Notes under the pieces: generated by a model | Seen by the model: only the letters and a program-made list of their open reading frames with translations | The model's database searches: none | What the model was told of the DNA's origin: nothing | Position numbers and translations under genes: made by a program | Shown: positions 19,922-31,600 of the stretch, in pieces | Numbering within the stretch: the first letter of the stretch is position 1 | Layout of the letters: every line of letters begins with the position of its first letter | NCBI RefSeq assembly: GCF_048569485.1 | Contig: NW_027442046.1 | Span: 124,001 to 188,000, forward strand | DNA length: 64,000 nucleotides | Direction: 5' to 3' | Source: Anomaloglossus baeobatrachus | Taxonomy: Eukaryota; Chordata; Amphibia; Anura; Aromobatidae

Positions 19922-22900
19922 ATGACTGCTAACATTAACATCTTTTCCATTAATGTTAGGAGCATCAGAGACAAGTTCCGACGTCAGACAATTTTTGCGT
20001 TCCTTAACACTCAGTCTAGTGATGTATTTTTCCTGCAGGAATGCTCCCTTCCCTCCTCTAGGTCCTTCAACCATCTGGCCAGGGAGTGGACCCATGGCCC
20101 ATCCTACTGGTCTGGCGGGGGCGACTGTAGGTCCGCGGGGGTCGCCGTGCTGATCAGGGGAAGCGCCTTCACATTGGACTCTGTTCAGGAAATCGTCTGC
20201 GGCAGGTTACTGCTCGTGGATGGCACCTGGGCGGGAGAACCTGTCAGGTTCATCAATGTGTATGCTTCTCCTGTGAAGAGCGATCGACTGGAGCTCCTCC
20301 AAGCCCTGCGCCCTCAGCTCGCTACCGCCAGGACGGTAGTGATGGCCGGGGATTTCAACTGCCCAATTGAGGAGGATGGACGCAGTTCTGGAACGGCTGC
20401 CAAGTTGGACGTCACATCCAAACTGCTCATTGAGATGGTGACCGAAGCCTCTCTTGTGGACGTTGTTGGCTCCATCGGACACGGATCCGTGAACTATTCA
20501 TGGTGCCGATCCGATGGCTCGCTGCGTTCCAGGATTGACTTTGTGTTTACCTCTCGGGCGGTTGGGCGGAGTGGGCACTCAATGGTCCCCTGCTTCTTCT
20601 CTGACCACAGAGCCATTCACTTTCAAGGTGTGCTGGGCCATGGCTTCCCCATTGGCCCGGGCTCCTGGAAGCTGAACTGCTCTCTGCTGGAAAAGGGTGA
20701 GATTCTGGAGGAGCTTAGAGCTGCCTACTCCACGTGGCGGGCCTACAAGGCGGGCTTCCAGTCTGTTTCTGACTGGTGGGAATACGTTAAACTCGAGTTC
20801 CGTTTCTTCTTTCAGGCAAAGAGTCAACAACAGGCGTGTCTGAAGAGGAGGGACTTCAGGAGACTCCAGCGTGAGCTGCGTTCCCTGCAGGACCTTCTTC
20901 GATGCGGCTGGGACGTGAGAGAGGAGCTGGAGGAGACTAAGAGGAGCCTGAAAAGGCACTTCGAGGAGGAGTCCGAGCGAATTGTCTTCCGTTCCAAAGT
21001 GGAGAATCTGGAGAAGGGTGAGAAATGTAACTCGTTCTTTTTCAGGAAACTCCACGCCGGTCACACGCCCATGAATGAACTACGAGACGAGAGTGGAAGC
21101 ATACGACGCGGGAAAGAGAATGTGATGAAGGTCGTCAGCGACTTCTACAGCGAACTCTACGCCCGCAAGACTACTGACCCCGAGGCCGCCGATAAGTTCC
21201 TGTCAGGTATCACTAACCATCTTGACCCTGCAGACGCGGCGGCCATGGACGTTCCTCTGACGGTGGACGAGCTGCTCTCGGCCGCCAAATCCTTTAGTTC
21301 TGGCAGGACATCGGGCAGTGACGGCCTCCCAGCAGAGCTCTATGTAGCGCTGGGAGACCTAATCTGTCCGGACCTGTTAGGGCTGTATGAGGAGATGGTG
21401 GTGGAGGGCAGAATGCCTCCATCTCTGAGGGAAGGAATGGTCACGATCCTGTACAAGCGTAAAGGAGAGAGGTGCGACCTGAAGAATTGGCGTCCCATCA
21501 CCCTTCTGAATGTCGACTACAAGATCCTGGCCAAGACGATGGCAACGAGACTGAAGACGGTTATCGGACGGATCATCCACCCGGATCAGACCTGCGGCAT
21601 CCCCGGACGTCGCATCGCAGACAGCCTGGCTCTCATGCGGGACACGGTCGAGTACATCAAAGCCCGCCGGGTGCACGCAGCCCTGATCTCGTTGGATCAG
21701 GAAAAGGCCTTCGACCGTGTTTCCCATGAGTTCCTGGGCAAAGCTCTGCACAGGTTAGGTTTGGGTAACATGTTTTGTTTGTATGTCCAACTAATGTATT
21801 TTGATATTCACAGCTCGGTGTTGGTAAACGGCTGGAAGACTGACCCCTTCCCGGTCCTCTCAGGGGTCAGACAAGGCTGTCCTCTGTCACCTCTTCTTTT
21901 TGTTTGTGTTATAGAACTCTTTGCAGAGGCTATCCGGCGGAATGGAGAGATCAGAGGGATCACCGCACCAGGACCAGAACGCTTCGAGGTCAAGTGCTCG
22001 CTCTACATGGACGACGTGACCGTCTTCTGCGCGGACCGGCGCTCAGTCGACACCCTCGTCCAGACCTGTGAGACCTTCGGACGGGCTTCGGGAGCCAAAG
22101 TCAACTGCGGGAAGTCGGAAGCCATGCTCTTCGGGGACTGGCAGCCGGCCTCTTCCGCCCCCTTCCCTTTCAGCATCCAGCCGGATTTCATCAAGGTTCT
22201 TGGAGTCTGGTTCGGGAAGGAAGGAGCAGCCCTCAAGTCCTGGGAGGAACGCTTGACCAAGATCACCCAACGGATCGGTCTGTGGAGCCTCAGACGCCTC
22301 ACCTGTGAGGGCAAAGCACTGGTCCTGCGTAACGAGGTACTGCCCGTGCTGCAGTACACGGCCCAGGCCTGGCCCCCCCTTGCCACCGTGTGCAGGGCCA
22401 TTACCAGGACGGTGTTTCGTTTTGTCTGGGGATCCAAGATGGACAGAGTAAAGCGGAGCATCATGTACAAGGATCCTCGCAAGGGTGGGAAGGGCGTACC
22501 CGATATCCCCACCCTCCTGCGATCCTCCTTCGTATGTGACTGCGTTCGCCGAACTCTGCGAGTCAAGAGAGGTTCCGCGGGTGGGTCCATGTCTCGCTTC
22601 TTCCTGCTCCCCCTTTGGAGACGGTTAGGCTGGGACAAGTGGGACAGCTCCTTCCCCTACAACTGGACGGCGCCATGGTTCTACGGAGACGTGGTTCGGT
22701 TTGTGAGGGAACACCAACTGGAGGGACTCAAGCCTGATTTGTGGAAGCCAAAGACTATCCACAAACTCATCAGAGCCAAGGACGAAATGGAGAACATTCC
22801 AGGACTTCATCACGACACACTGGAGACTGTTTGGACAAACGTGTCATCGGCAGGATTGACCAACGGGCACAAGGACTTGTCATGGATGGCGATACAGGGC

Positions 22901-23311
22901 GGACTGCCCGTCCGGTCATTCATGCACGCCCGGAACCTGTGCAAAACCCGGTACTGCCCAAGGTGCCCCTTCGTGGAGGAAACATCGCTGCACGCCTTTT
23001 GGGACTGCCGTTTCGCACAGCGCCTGTTGGTTGCCCTGGAGGATGACCTGAGGAACTCCGTCCCCAGAGGGAGCCTATCGTACCATTCCGTACTTTATGG
23101 ACTCTTCCCTGGGACTCACACCGTTGGAGCCATCCAGGAGGCTTGGCGCCTTATGAACTGCTTTAAGGACGCTATTTGGGTCGCCAGGAACCGGCTCATC
23201 TTGAAGAGGGAGAGGATGTCTATCCAGGATTGCCGCAGGCTGATCCACAGCCTGCTCAGAGACTATTCCATCATGGACAGTCCGGACGACAGCGCCGAGG
23301 AGGAGGTTTAG
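19922..23311 (+). CDS. Type A ORF2: APE endonuclease and reverse transcriptase, copy 1
   Basis: 1129 residues, uninterrupted. Endonuclease (about 1-240): N11 in NVRS, E40 in FLQE, Y114, D144 and N146 in AGDFN, D206 in SRIDFVF, and S227-D228-H229. Reverse transcriptase (about 440-760): conserved WRPITLLN, D592 in SLDQEKAFD, SGVRQGCPLSP, and catalytic YMDD at 695-698. Near the C-terminus is a C-X2-C-X8-H-X4-C motif at C1012, C1015, H1024 and C1029, typical of L1/Tx1 ORF2. The protein nicks target DNA and primes reverse transcription there. Residue 464 is Ser, where copies 2 and 3 have the usual Pro of the GRTPGSDG motif, so activity may be reduced. It follows ORF1 by 35 bp. Confidence 0.95.
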   Translation: MTANINIFSINVRSIRDKFRRQTIFAFLNTQSSDVFFLQECSLPSSRSFNHLAREWTHGPSYWSGGGDCRSAGVAVLIRGSAFTLDSVQEIVCGRLLLVDGTWAGEPVRFINVYASPVKSDRLELLQALRPQLATARTVVMAGDFNCPIEEDGRSSGTAAKLDVTSKLLIEMVTEASLVDVVGSIGHGSVNYSWCRSDGSLRSRIDFVFTSRAVGRSGHSMVPCFFSDHRAIHFQGVLGHGFPIGPGSWKLNCSLLEKGEILEELRAAYSTWRAYKAGFQSVSDWWEYVKLEFRFFFQAKSQQQACLKRRDFRRLQRELRSLQDLLRCGWDVREELEETKRSLKRHFEEESERIVFRSKVENLEKGEKCNSFFFRKLHAGHTPMNELRDESGSIRRGKENVMKVVSDFYSELYARKTTDPEAADKFLSGITNHLDPADAAAMDVPLTVDELLSAAKSFSSGRTSGSDGLPAELYVALGDLICPDLLGLYEEMVVEGRMPPSLREGMVTILYKRKGERCDLKNWRPITLLNVDYKILAKTMATRLKTVIGRIIHPDQTCGIPGRRIADSLALMRDTVEYIKARRVHAALISLDQEKAFDRVSHEFLGKALHRLGLGNMFCLYVQLMYFDIHSSVLVNGWKTDPFPVLSGVRQGCPLSPLLFVCVIELFAEAIRRNGEIRGITAPGPERFEVKCSLYMDDVTVFCADRRSVDTLVQTCETFGRASGAKVNCGKSEAMLFGDWQPASSAPFPFSIQPDFIKVLGVWFGKEGAALKSWEERLTKITQRIGLWSLRRLTCEGKALVLRNEVLPVLQYTAQAWPPLATVCRAITRTVFRFVWGSKMDRVKRSIMYKDPRKGGKGVPDIPTLLRSSFVCDCVRRTLRVKRGSAGGSMSRFFLLPLWRRLGWDKWDSSFPYNWTAPWFYGDVVRFVREHQLEGLKPDLWKPKTIHKLIRAKDEMENIPGLHHDTLETVWTNVSSAGLTNGHKDLSWMAIQGGLPVRSFMHARNLCKTRYCPRCPFVEETSLHAFWDCRFAQRLLVALEDDLRNSVPRGSLSYHSVLYGLFPGTHTVGAIQEAWRLMNCFKDAIWVARNRLILKRERMSIQDCRRLIHSLLRDYSIMDSPDDSAEEEV

Positions 23312-25178
23312 ACCTCTTCCATGCCCCCTCCCTCCTTTTCCCGTTATGTGCGTCTTTCAATAAAGCTTCGGGCCTATGATTTCCCCACCCTATCCCCCTT
23401 TTCCCCTACCCCCATCCCCCAATCGCCGGTTCGTCGTTATTTATTGTCTAACTTTTTCTTTCAGCTTGAGTGTTATGGATAAGCATAGGAGCGTGATGTA
23501 TAGTTTAGTGCGTCGTACTCTATGGCTATGTAAGAAGGATTGTATATTTCTGTGTGTACGGGGCTGCGGCACTGTACACGGTTTGTTACCTTTTTGTGAG
23601 TAGTGCATGATAATAAAGATGCTGTTAAATCAAAAAATCTGTTCTTATCAGTTTAATATCTGATACGTCCCCTATCTGGGGACCATATATTAAATGGATT
23701 TTTAGAACAGGGAGATGGAAAAAGAGCTTGCTCTGTCCACTCCACGCATTGACCTGGTATTGCAGTACCTCCAGGACCGGTGCACCCCTTCTTAACCCAG
23801 TTTCCAAAAGCAGAACTCAATTCACCTGATTCATATTAGCCCGATTTAATGAATTGGAAGAAAGCATACGTCTTCATATGCACCTCAATTTGGCCCATTC
23901 ACTTTTCACACTTCCTCCTTTTGTTTTTTATCTTTCACACTTTTGACTTTCTTTATTCATCCAAATAGCAAACTCATCACCACTCAACCTGACCAACTCG
24001 GCTATGTCCCGTGCTGCAGTTCTCTGTCTTATCTAGATCATTTGCAATTGAATGGAATAGATCCCTTTTGGACAAAGTGGATTCACCTGCTGCTGCAGTG
24101 ACCACAGGTGTGATAAGATCTAGAATTGGCATCTGGTGCGATCTCTCCGCTTCCACTCCAAAGAAAGTTACCTGTTTATTCCTATCATGCATTGGTTTTT
24201 GGGGTTTTCTTTGAGTAATGATGATCTCTTTAGTAGTCTGTTGGCGCCCTCTCCTGGAGGAATAGTTTGCTTGCTCTTGGACATTCTAAAAGAGAGGTCA
24301 TGATAGACATTGAGCTTCTGAGCTCAATTGGGGACAGTCATGGGTGATGAATGTTTGCAACCTGCTGCAAAGCCTCATACCGCAATATAAGGAACGTCAA
24401 ATACTAAGAAAGGGCGGCCTATGAAAGAATTACTACTTTCAATAAGTACACTTAAACGGCTAATTGGGAATAGAAAAACTGTAAAAAGCCCTCTGAGAAA
24501 GCCCCCCTCTAACCTTTGATAGTAAGCTTTTCTGTAGTCTGCCTGTTGATGTATTTTCCGTTTGAACTGTGCACAACATGAAGAGACGGAACACTGGCGG
24601 CTTGTCACAATGCCCCCGCTGACATCACAATAGCGCTGCTGCCTAGAAAACAAGCTGCGCAGCAGAAGTTGTTCTTTGGGTGGGAGGGTGGGCTAGTGTA
24701 AGGAGGGGGCAAGCTCTTTTTTTCCCGGGTGGTAGGGGGATGACAGGAGAAGGGATGCGGGTGGTGAGAAGGGTACAGAGGGCAGGGTTTGGGGGCTGGG
24801 AAGGAAAGGGAAAAGATTAGGGTTTGGGGATGATGAAAGGGCTTTCTACGGGTAAGGATGGCAAAGGGTGGCAGTGACGGAAAGTCAGGCAACCTGTCCT
24901 GTCCGTCTTTTTGTATCGTGAATTGGAAAGACTGCAAGGGGGAGGGGAGTTGCTTGCGCCCTAAAGGAGGAGTTATTCAGATTCATTGCAGTGGGGGGCG
25001 GCGGCTGCAAAACGCACCATTCTTCTTGTTTTTGCTCTGCAAAGCAGCCTTTTCAAGGGTTGGCTTGGGTGACAAAATGTCTTCTGTAGGCGTGGGTTTG
25101 TCTCCCTCTCGCTCTCTCTCCCTAAGATGTGTCCGGCATAGGCCAGGGTGCCACTCGAGGCCCAAACCAATTCTGGTT

Positions 25179-25366
25179 ATCGCTTCTCGGCCTTTTGGCT
25201 AAGATCAAGTGTAGTATCTGTTCTTATCAGTTTAATATCTGATACGTCCCCTATCTGGGGACCATATATTAAATGGATTTTTAGAACAGGGAGATGGAAA
25301 AAGAGCTTGCTCTGTCCACTCCACGCATTGACCTGGTATTGCAGTACCTCCAGGACCGGTGCACCC
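25179..25366 (+). ncRNA. RNU2: U2 snRNA, intact copy
   Basis: Uninterrupted 188-nt U2 standing alone between two units that carry type A LINEs. Confidence 0.95.
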
Positions 25367-27046
25367 CTTCTTAACCCAGTTTCCAAAAGCAGAACTCAAT
25401 TCACCTGATTCATATTAGCCCGATTTAATGAATTGGAAGAAAGCATACGTCTTCATATGCACCTCAATTTGGCCCATTCACTTTTCACACTTCCTCCTTT
25501 TGTTTTTTATCTTTCACACTTTTGACTTTCTTTATTCATCCAAATAGCAAACTCATCACCACTCAACCTGACCAACTCGGCTATGTCCCGTGCTGCAGTT
25601 CTCTGTCTTATCTAGATCATTTGCAATTGAATGGAATAGATCCCTTTTGGACAAAGTGGATTCACCTGCTGCTGCAGTGACCACAGGTGTGATAAGATCT
25701 AGAATTGGCATCTGGTGCGATCTCTCCGCTTCCACTCCAAAGAAAGTTACCTGTTTATTCCTATCATGCATTGGTTTTTGGGGTTTTCTTTGAGTAATGA
25801 TGATCTCTTTAGTAGTCTGTTGGCGCCCTCTCCTGGAGGAATAGTTTGCTTGCTCTTGGACATTCTAAAAGAGAGGTCATGATAGACATTGAGCTTCTGA
25901 GCTCAATTGGGGACAGTCATGGGTGATGAATGTTTGCAACCTGCTGCAAAGCCTCATACCGCAATATAAGGAACGTCAAATACTAAGAAAGGGCGGCCTA
26001 TGAAAGAATTACTACTTTCAATAAGTACACTTAAACGGCTAATTGGGAATAGAAAAACTGTAAAAAGCCCTCTGAGAAAGCCCCCCTCTAACCTTTGATA
26101 GTAAGCTTTTCTGTAGTCTGCCTGTTGATGTATTTTCCGTTTGAACTGTGCACAACATGAAGAGACGGAACACTGGCGGCTTGTCACAATGCCCCCGCTG
26201 ACATCACAATAGCGCTGCTGCCTAGAAAACAAGCTGCGCAGCAGAAGTTGTTCTTTGGGTGGGAGGGTGGGCTAGTGTAAGGAGGGGGCAAGCTCTTTTT
26301 TTCCCGGGTGGTAGGGGGATGACAGGAGAAGGGATGCGGGTGGTGAGAAGGGTACAGAGGGCAGGGTTTGGGGGCTGGGAAGGAAAGGGAAAAGATTAGG
26401 GTTTGGGGATGATGAAAGGGCTTTCTACGGGTAAGGATGGCAAAGGGTGGCAGTGACGGAAAGTCAGGCAACCTGTCCTGTCCGTCTTTTTGTATCGTGA
26501 ATTGGAAAGACTGCAAGGGGGAGGGGAGTTGCTTGCGCCCTAAAGGAGGAGTTATTCAGATTCATTGCAGTGGGGGGCGGCGGCTGCAAAACGCACCATT
26601 CTTCTTGTTTTTGCTCTGCAAAGCAGCCTTTTCAAGGGTTGGCTTGGGTGACAAAATGTCTTCTGTAGGCGTGGGTTTGTCTCCCTCTCGCTCTCTCTCC
26701 CTAAGATGTGTCCGGCATAGGCCAGGGTGCCACTCGAGGCCCAAACCAATTCTGGTTATCGCTTCTCGGCCTTTTGGCTAAGATCAAGTGTAGTATCTGT
26801 TCTTATCAGAACAAACTGAGCTAGCTACACTTGACGAGATACGATCAGGGAGACGAGCTCCGAAGCCCAGCCGAGACCGGAAGAGGGAGATCGGACGGAA
26901 GAAGAGCTTGGCAGAAAGAAGCAAGAAGACGAAGGCTCGGAGAAGACTTGGGGAGACCAGAGGAACTTCGAGGAGGAACACAGCGGGAGAAGACACCCGG
27001 AGAAGAATCCAAGATCCAGCTCCGGGAACTCAAGCAGGAACCAGCC

Positions 27047-28588
27047 ATGGCAAGCAAGCCAGAGAAGGCAGCCAAGAAGGCTCAGGACCCAGGGACCTCC
27101 AGGAAGGCTCATCCAGAGGCTTCTTCGGCCCAAGAGGCCCCTACCTCCGACGCCAGCCAGCCGGAGGGAGCCCGGACGCCGCCTGAAAAGGCTCCAACCC
27201 TGGAGCCTTGGATGCGGCAGACGGTCGCCCTGAAGCTAAAGGCGGTGGATGGTAGGTTGCCGGACATGTCCAGCGACGTGTTCTGCAAGAAGATGATTCT
27301 GGATCAGGGCTTCTCCAGGGCGGAAACCCTGAGTGTCCAGACCTTCATGACTGGCATTTTTCTGGTAACCTTTGCCACGGTGAATGCCTGCAGGAGATAC
27401 TGGGAGGCGATGAACGCAGCGATGCCGGACTCCCCTTTTCATTCTTTTTTAGGATCCTGTCCTATACAGAGGGATGAGAAGAGGATCACGGTCTCCATGC
27501 GGAACCCGCACACCCCAGGAAGAGACATCTCCACGTTCCTGGGACGTCTCTGCACAGTGGTGAGGGAGCCATCCCACATCCTTAACGGCAACGGATTCTG
27601 GACGGGTAAGTGGTCAGTAACTGTTCGACTCTACAGGGAACCAGCATCCGAGGATGGTCTCCAGCACCTGCCCCCGACATTCTCTCTGGGAAACTCCTTT
27701 GGTCTCATCTACTACCCGGACATGCCACACAACTGCAGGAAATGTGGCGGGAAAGGGCATTCGATGAAGACCTGCAAGGAGGACGCCTGCAGGGTTTGCC
27801 GGGTGACGGGACACAGCTCCAAGGACTGCCCAAAGAAGAAGACTTGCAACCTATGTGGACAGGCGGACCACCTTTACAAGGACTGCCCACAGCGGGAGAA
27901 ATCCTGGGCAAGGGTTGCCGCGGTGACCCAGTATCGGGTAGTCACAGCTTCGTCGACCAAGGCAGCTACGACCAAGGCCACAGAGGCCAAGGACAAGGCG
28001 GCCAAGAACCCGGCGACCGTGGCTCCAGCCGATGCCCCAGCAGCCACGGAGTCCAGGAAAAAGGGTAAGAAAACTGTTGCCCCCTCCCTGGTCCCCCCCC
28101 CTGTCACCCCTGTCCAAACCCCTCCCCCCCCGGCCAACCCTACTGAGGATTCCACTACCTCCACCTCATTTCCCTACTCCTCAGTTGGTCTCCTCACCCC
28201 CCCCCCAAAGCCCACTCTCCCTCCCCAGACCATGAGAGCAGAGGACCTCAGCACTCTTGCACTTTTCACCGAGGAGGATTTTCCAGCTCTTGTCTCCTCA
28301 GGTACAGGCCAAAGGAAAAGGAAGGTGGAAGATAGTCCTGTCGCAGAACCTTCCAAGCTGTTCATTGTGGATCCCAATCCACCCCAGGAAGAGGAGGATG
28401 GCCTCCTCCCAGAACCGGACGTGTTGGAGCAGATGGTGGAGTCCCTTGTGGCCGAAGAAGAAATGGAGGAGTCGGAAGCCACGGAGGCACCATCCCTGCT
28501 CGATCAGCTAGAAGAAGAGGGTCTGCTGGAGATACCCTTACCAGCAGGTGCCAAAGAGGAAGAACCGCCCGACCGGAGTGGTAACTAA
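27047..28588 (+). CDS. Type A ORF1 protein, copy 2
   Basis: 513 residues from the ATG in GCCATGG context; the frame is open further upstream but lacks an ATG. Order: Ala/Lys-rich N-terminus, RRM-like middle, three CCHC knuckles of form C-X2-C-X4-H-X4-C at 230-280, an Ala/Thr/Lys linker, a Pro-rich segment, and an acidic C-terminus. It resembles ORF1 of Tx1/L1-type LINEs, which coats the RNA. One codon shorter than copy 3 (a Glu missing in the linker). ORF2 starts 35 bp after its stop. Confidence 0.92.
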   Translation: MASKPEKAAKKAQDPGTSRKAHPEASSAQEAPTSDASQPEGARTPPEKAPTLEPWMRQTVALKLKAVDGRLPDMSSDVFCKKMILDQGFSRAETLSVQTFMTGIFLVTFATVNACRRYWEAMNAAMPDSPFHSFLGSCPIQRDEKRITVSMRNPHTPGRDISTFLGRLCTVVREPSHILNGNGFWTGKWSVTVRLYREPASEDGLQHLPPTFSLGNSFGLIYYPDMPHNCRKCGGKGHSMKTCKEDACRVCRVTGHSSKDCPKKKTCNLCGQADHLYKDCPQREKSWARVAAVTQYRVVTASSTKAATTKATEAKDKAAKNPATVAPADAPAATESRKKGKKTVAPSLVPPPVTPVQTPPPPANPTEDSTTSTSFPYSSVGLLTPPPKPTLPPQTMRAEDLSTLALFTEEDFPALVSSGTGQRKRKVEDSPVAEPSKLFIVDPNPPQEEEDGLLPEPDVLEQMVESLVAEEEMEESEATEAPSLLDQLEEEGLLEIPLPAGAKEEEPPDRSGN

Positions 28589-28623
28589 GGCACACCGCCT
28601 GCGCTAACTTTCTCTTTCCTCCA

Positions 28624-31600
28624 ATGACTGCTAACATTAACACCTTTTCCATTAATGTTAGGAGCATCAGAGACAAGTTCCGACGCCAGACAATTTTTGC
28701 GTTCCTTAACACTCAGTCTAGTGATGTATTTTTCCTGCAGGAATGCTCCCTTCCCTCCTCTAGGTCCTTCAACCATCTGGCCAGGGAGTGGACCCATGGC
28801 CCATCCTACTGGTCCGGCGGAGGCGACTGTAGGTCCGCGGGGGTCGCCGTGCTGATCAGGGGAAGCGCCTTCACATTGGACTCTGTTCAGGAAATCGTCT
28901 GCGGCAGGTTACTGCTCGTGGATGGCACCTGGGCGGGAGAACCTGTCAGGTTCATCAATGTGTACGCTTCTCCTGTGAAGAGCGATCGACTGGAGCTCCT
29001 CCAAGCCCTGCGCCCTCAGCTCGCTACCGCCAGGACGGTAGTGATGGCCGGGGATTTCAACTGCCCGATTGAGGAGGATGGACGCAGTTCTGGAACGGCT
29101 GCCAAGTTGGACGTCACATCCAAACTGCTCATTGAGATGGTGACCGAAGCCTCTCTTGTGGACGTTGTTGGCTCCATCGGACACGGATCCGTGAACTATT
29201 CATGGTGCCGATCCGATGGCTCGCTGCGTTCCAGGATTGACTTTGTGTTTACCTCTCGGGCGGTTGGGCGGAGTGGGCACTCGATGGTCCCCTGCTTCTT
29301 CTCTGACCACAGAGCCATTCACTTTCAAGGTGTGCTGGGCCATGGCTTCCCCATTGGCCCGGGCTCCTGGAAGCTGAACTGCTCTCTGCTGGAAAAGGGT
29401 GAGATTCTGGAGGAGCTTAGAGCTGCCTACTCCACGTGGCGGGCCTACAAGGCGGGCTTCCAGTCTGTTTCTGACTGGTGGGAATACGTTAAACTCGAGT
29501 TCCGTTTCTTCTTTCAGGCAAAGAGTCAACAACAGGCGGGTCTGAAGAGGAGGGACTTCAGGAGACTCCAGCGTGAGCTGCGTTCCCTGCAGGACCTTCT
29601 TCGATGCGGCTGGGACGTGAGAGAGGAGCTGGAGGAGACTAAGAGGAGCCTGAAAAGGCACTTCGAGGAGGAGTCCGAGCGAATTGTCTTCCGTTCCAAA
29701 GTGGAGAACCTGGAGAAGGGTGAGAAATGTAACTCGTTCTTTTTCAGGAAACTCCACGCCGGTCACACGCCCATGAATGAACTACGAGACGAGAGTGGCA
29801 GCATGCGACGCGGGAAAGAGAACGTGATGAAGGTCGTCAGCGACTTCTACAGCGAACTCTACGCCCGCAAGACTACTGACCCCGAGGCCGCCGATAAGTT
29901 CCTGTCAGGTATCACTAACCATCTTGACCCTGCAGACGCGGCGGCCATGGATGTTCCTCTGACGGTGGACGAGCTGCTCTCGGCCGCCAAATCCTTTAGT
30001 TCTGGCAGGACACCGGGCAGTGACGGCCTCCCAGCAGAGCTCTATGTAGCGCTGGGAGACCTAATCTGTCCGGACCTGTTAGGGCTGTATGAGGAGATGG
30101 TGGTGGAGGGCAGAATGCCTCCATCTCTGAGGGAAGGAATGGTCACGATCCTGTACAAGCGTAAAGGAGAGAGGTGCGACCTGAAGAATTGGCGTCCCAT
30201 CACCCTTCTGAACGTCGACTACAAGATCCTGGCCAAGACGATGGCAACGAGATTGAAGACTGTTATCGGACGGATCATCCACCCGGATCAGACCTGCGGC
30301 ATCCCCGGACGTCGCATCGCAGACAGCCTGGCTCTCATGCGGGACACGGTCGAGTACATCAAAGCCCGCCGGGTGCACGCAGCCCTGATCTCGTTGGATC
30401 AGGAAAAGGCCTTCGACCGTGTTTCCCATGAGTTCCTGGGCAAAGCTCTGCACAGGTTAGGTTTGGGTAACATGTTTTGCTTGTATGTCCAACTAATGTA
30501 TTTTGATATTCACAGCTCGGTGTTGGTAAACGGCTGGAAGACTGACCCCTTCCCGGTCCTCTCAGGGGTCAGACAAGGCTGTCCTCTGTCACCTCTTCTT
30601 TTTGTTTGTGTTATAGAACTCTTTGCAGAGGCTATCCGGCGGAATGGAGAGATCAGAGGGATCACCGCACCAGGACCAGAACGCTTCGAGGTCAAGTGCT
30701 CGCTCTACATGGACGACGTGACCGTCTTCTGCGCGGACCGGCGCTCAGTCGACACCCTCGTCCAGACCTGTGAGACCTTCGGACGGGCTTCGGGAGCCAA
30801 AGTCAACTGCGGGAAGTCGGAAGCCATGCTCTTCGGGGACTGGCAGCCGGCCTCTTCCGCCCCCTTCCCTTTCAGCATCCAGCCGGATTTCATCAAGGTT
30901 CTTGGAGTCTGGTTCGGGAAGGAAGGAGCAGCCCTCAAGTCCTGGGAGGAACGCTTGACCAAGATCACCCAACGGATCAGTCTGTGGAGCCTCAGACGCC
31001 TCACCTGTGAGGGCAAAGCACTGGTCCTGCGTAACGAGGTACTGCCCGTGCTGCAGTACACGGCCCAGGCCTGGCCCCCCCTTGCCACCGTGTGCAGGGC
31101 CATTACCAGGACGGTGTTTCGTTTTGTCTGGGGATCCAAGATGGACAGAGTAAAGCGGAGCATCATGTACAAGGATCCTCGCAAGGGTGGGAAGGGCGTA
31201 CCCGATATCCCCACCCTCCTGCGATCCTCCTTCGTATGTGACTGCGTTCGCCGAACTCTGCGAGTCAAGAGAGGTTCCGCGGGTGGGTCCATGTCTCGCT
31301 TCTTCCTGCTCCCCCTTTGGAGACGGTTAGGCTGGGACAAGTGGGACAGCTCCTTCCCCTACAACTGGACGGCGCCATGGTTCTACGGAGACGTGGTTCG
31401 GTTTGTGAGGGAACACCAACTGGAGGGACTCAAGCCTGATTTGTGGAAGCCAAAGACTATCCACAAACTCATCAGAGCCAAGGACGAAATGGAGAACATT
31501 CCAGGACTTCATCACGACACACTGGAGACTGTTTGGACAAACGTGTCATCGGCTGGATTGACCAACGGGCACAAGGACTTGTCATGGATGGCGATACAGG

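Larger units (their letters stand above)
18104..23636 (+). mobile_element. Type A U2-specific LINE (Tx1/Keno-like), copy 1
   Basis: Full-length non-LTR retrotransposon of 5533 bp, flanked by a 15-bp target duplication (18089-18103 and 23637-23651). Layout: 237-bp 5' leader, ORF1 with three zinc knuckles, a 35-bp gap, ORF2 with APE endonuclease and reverse transcriptase, and a 325-bp 3' UTR with AATAAA at 23359-23364 and 23612-23617 and the tail TTAAATC plus A's. There are no LTRs. An APE endonuclease, two ORFs and U2 targeting together fit the Keno family of the Tx1 clade; the family name is from memory and not from a search. ORF1 is frameshifted in this copy. Confidence 0.93.
18052..23787 (+). 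pseudogene. U2 snRNA split by type A LINE, copy 1
   Basis: U2 1-52 at 18052-18103 and 38-188 at 23637-23787. Nucleotides 38-52 (ATCTGTTCTTATCAG) are duplicated on both sides of the element. Confidence 0.95.

Noticed and set aside
23376-23603. 75-codon ORF in the type A 3' UTR as a third gene
   Set aside because: It lies after the first AATAAA, has no motif, and its N-terminal part is a Pro/Phe-rich reading of a C-rich tract.
18104-23636. Retrovirus or LTR element
   Set aside because: No LTRs, protease or integrase. The APE endonuclease, YMDD reverse transcriptase, short A tail and target duplication identify a LINE.
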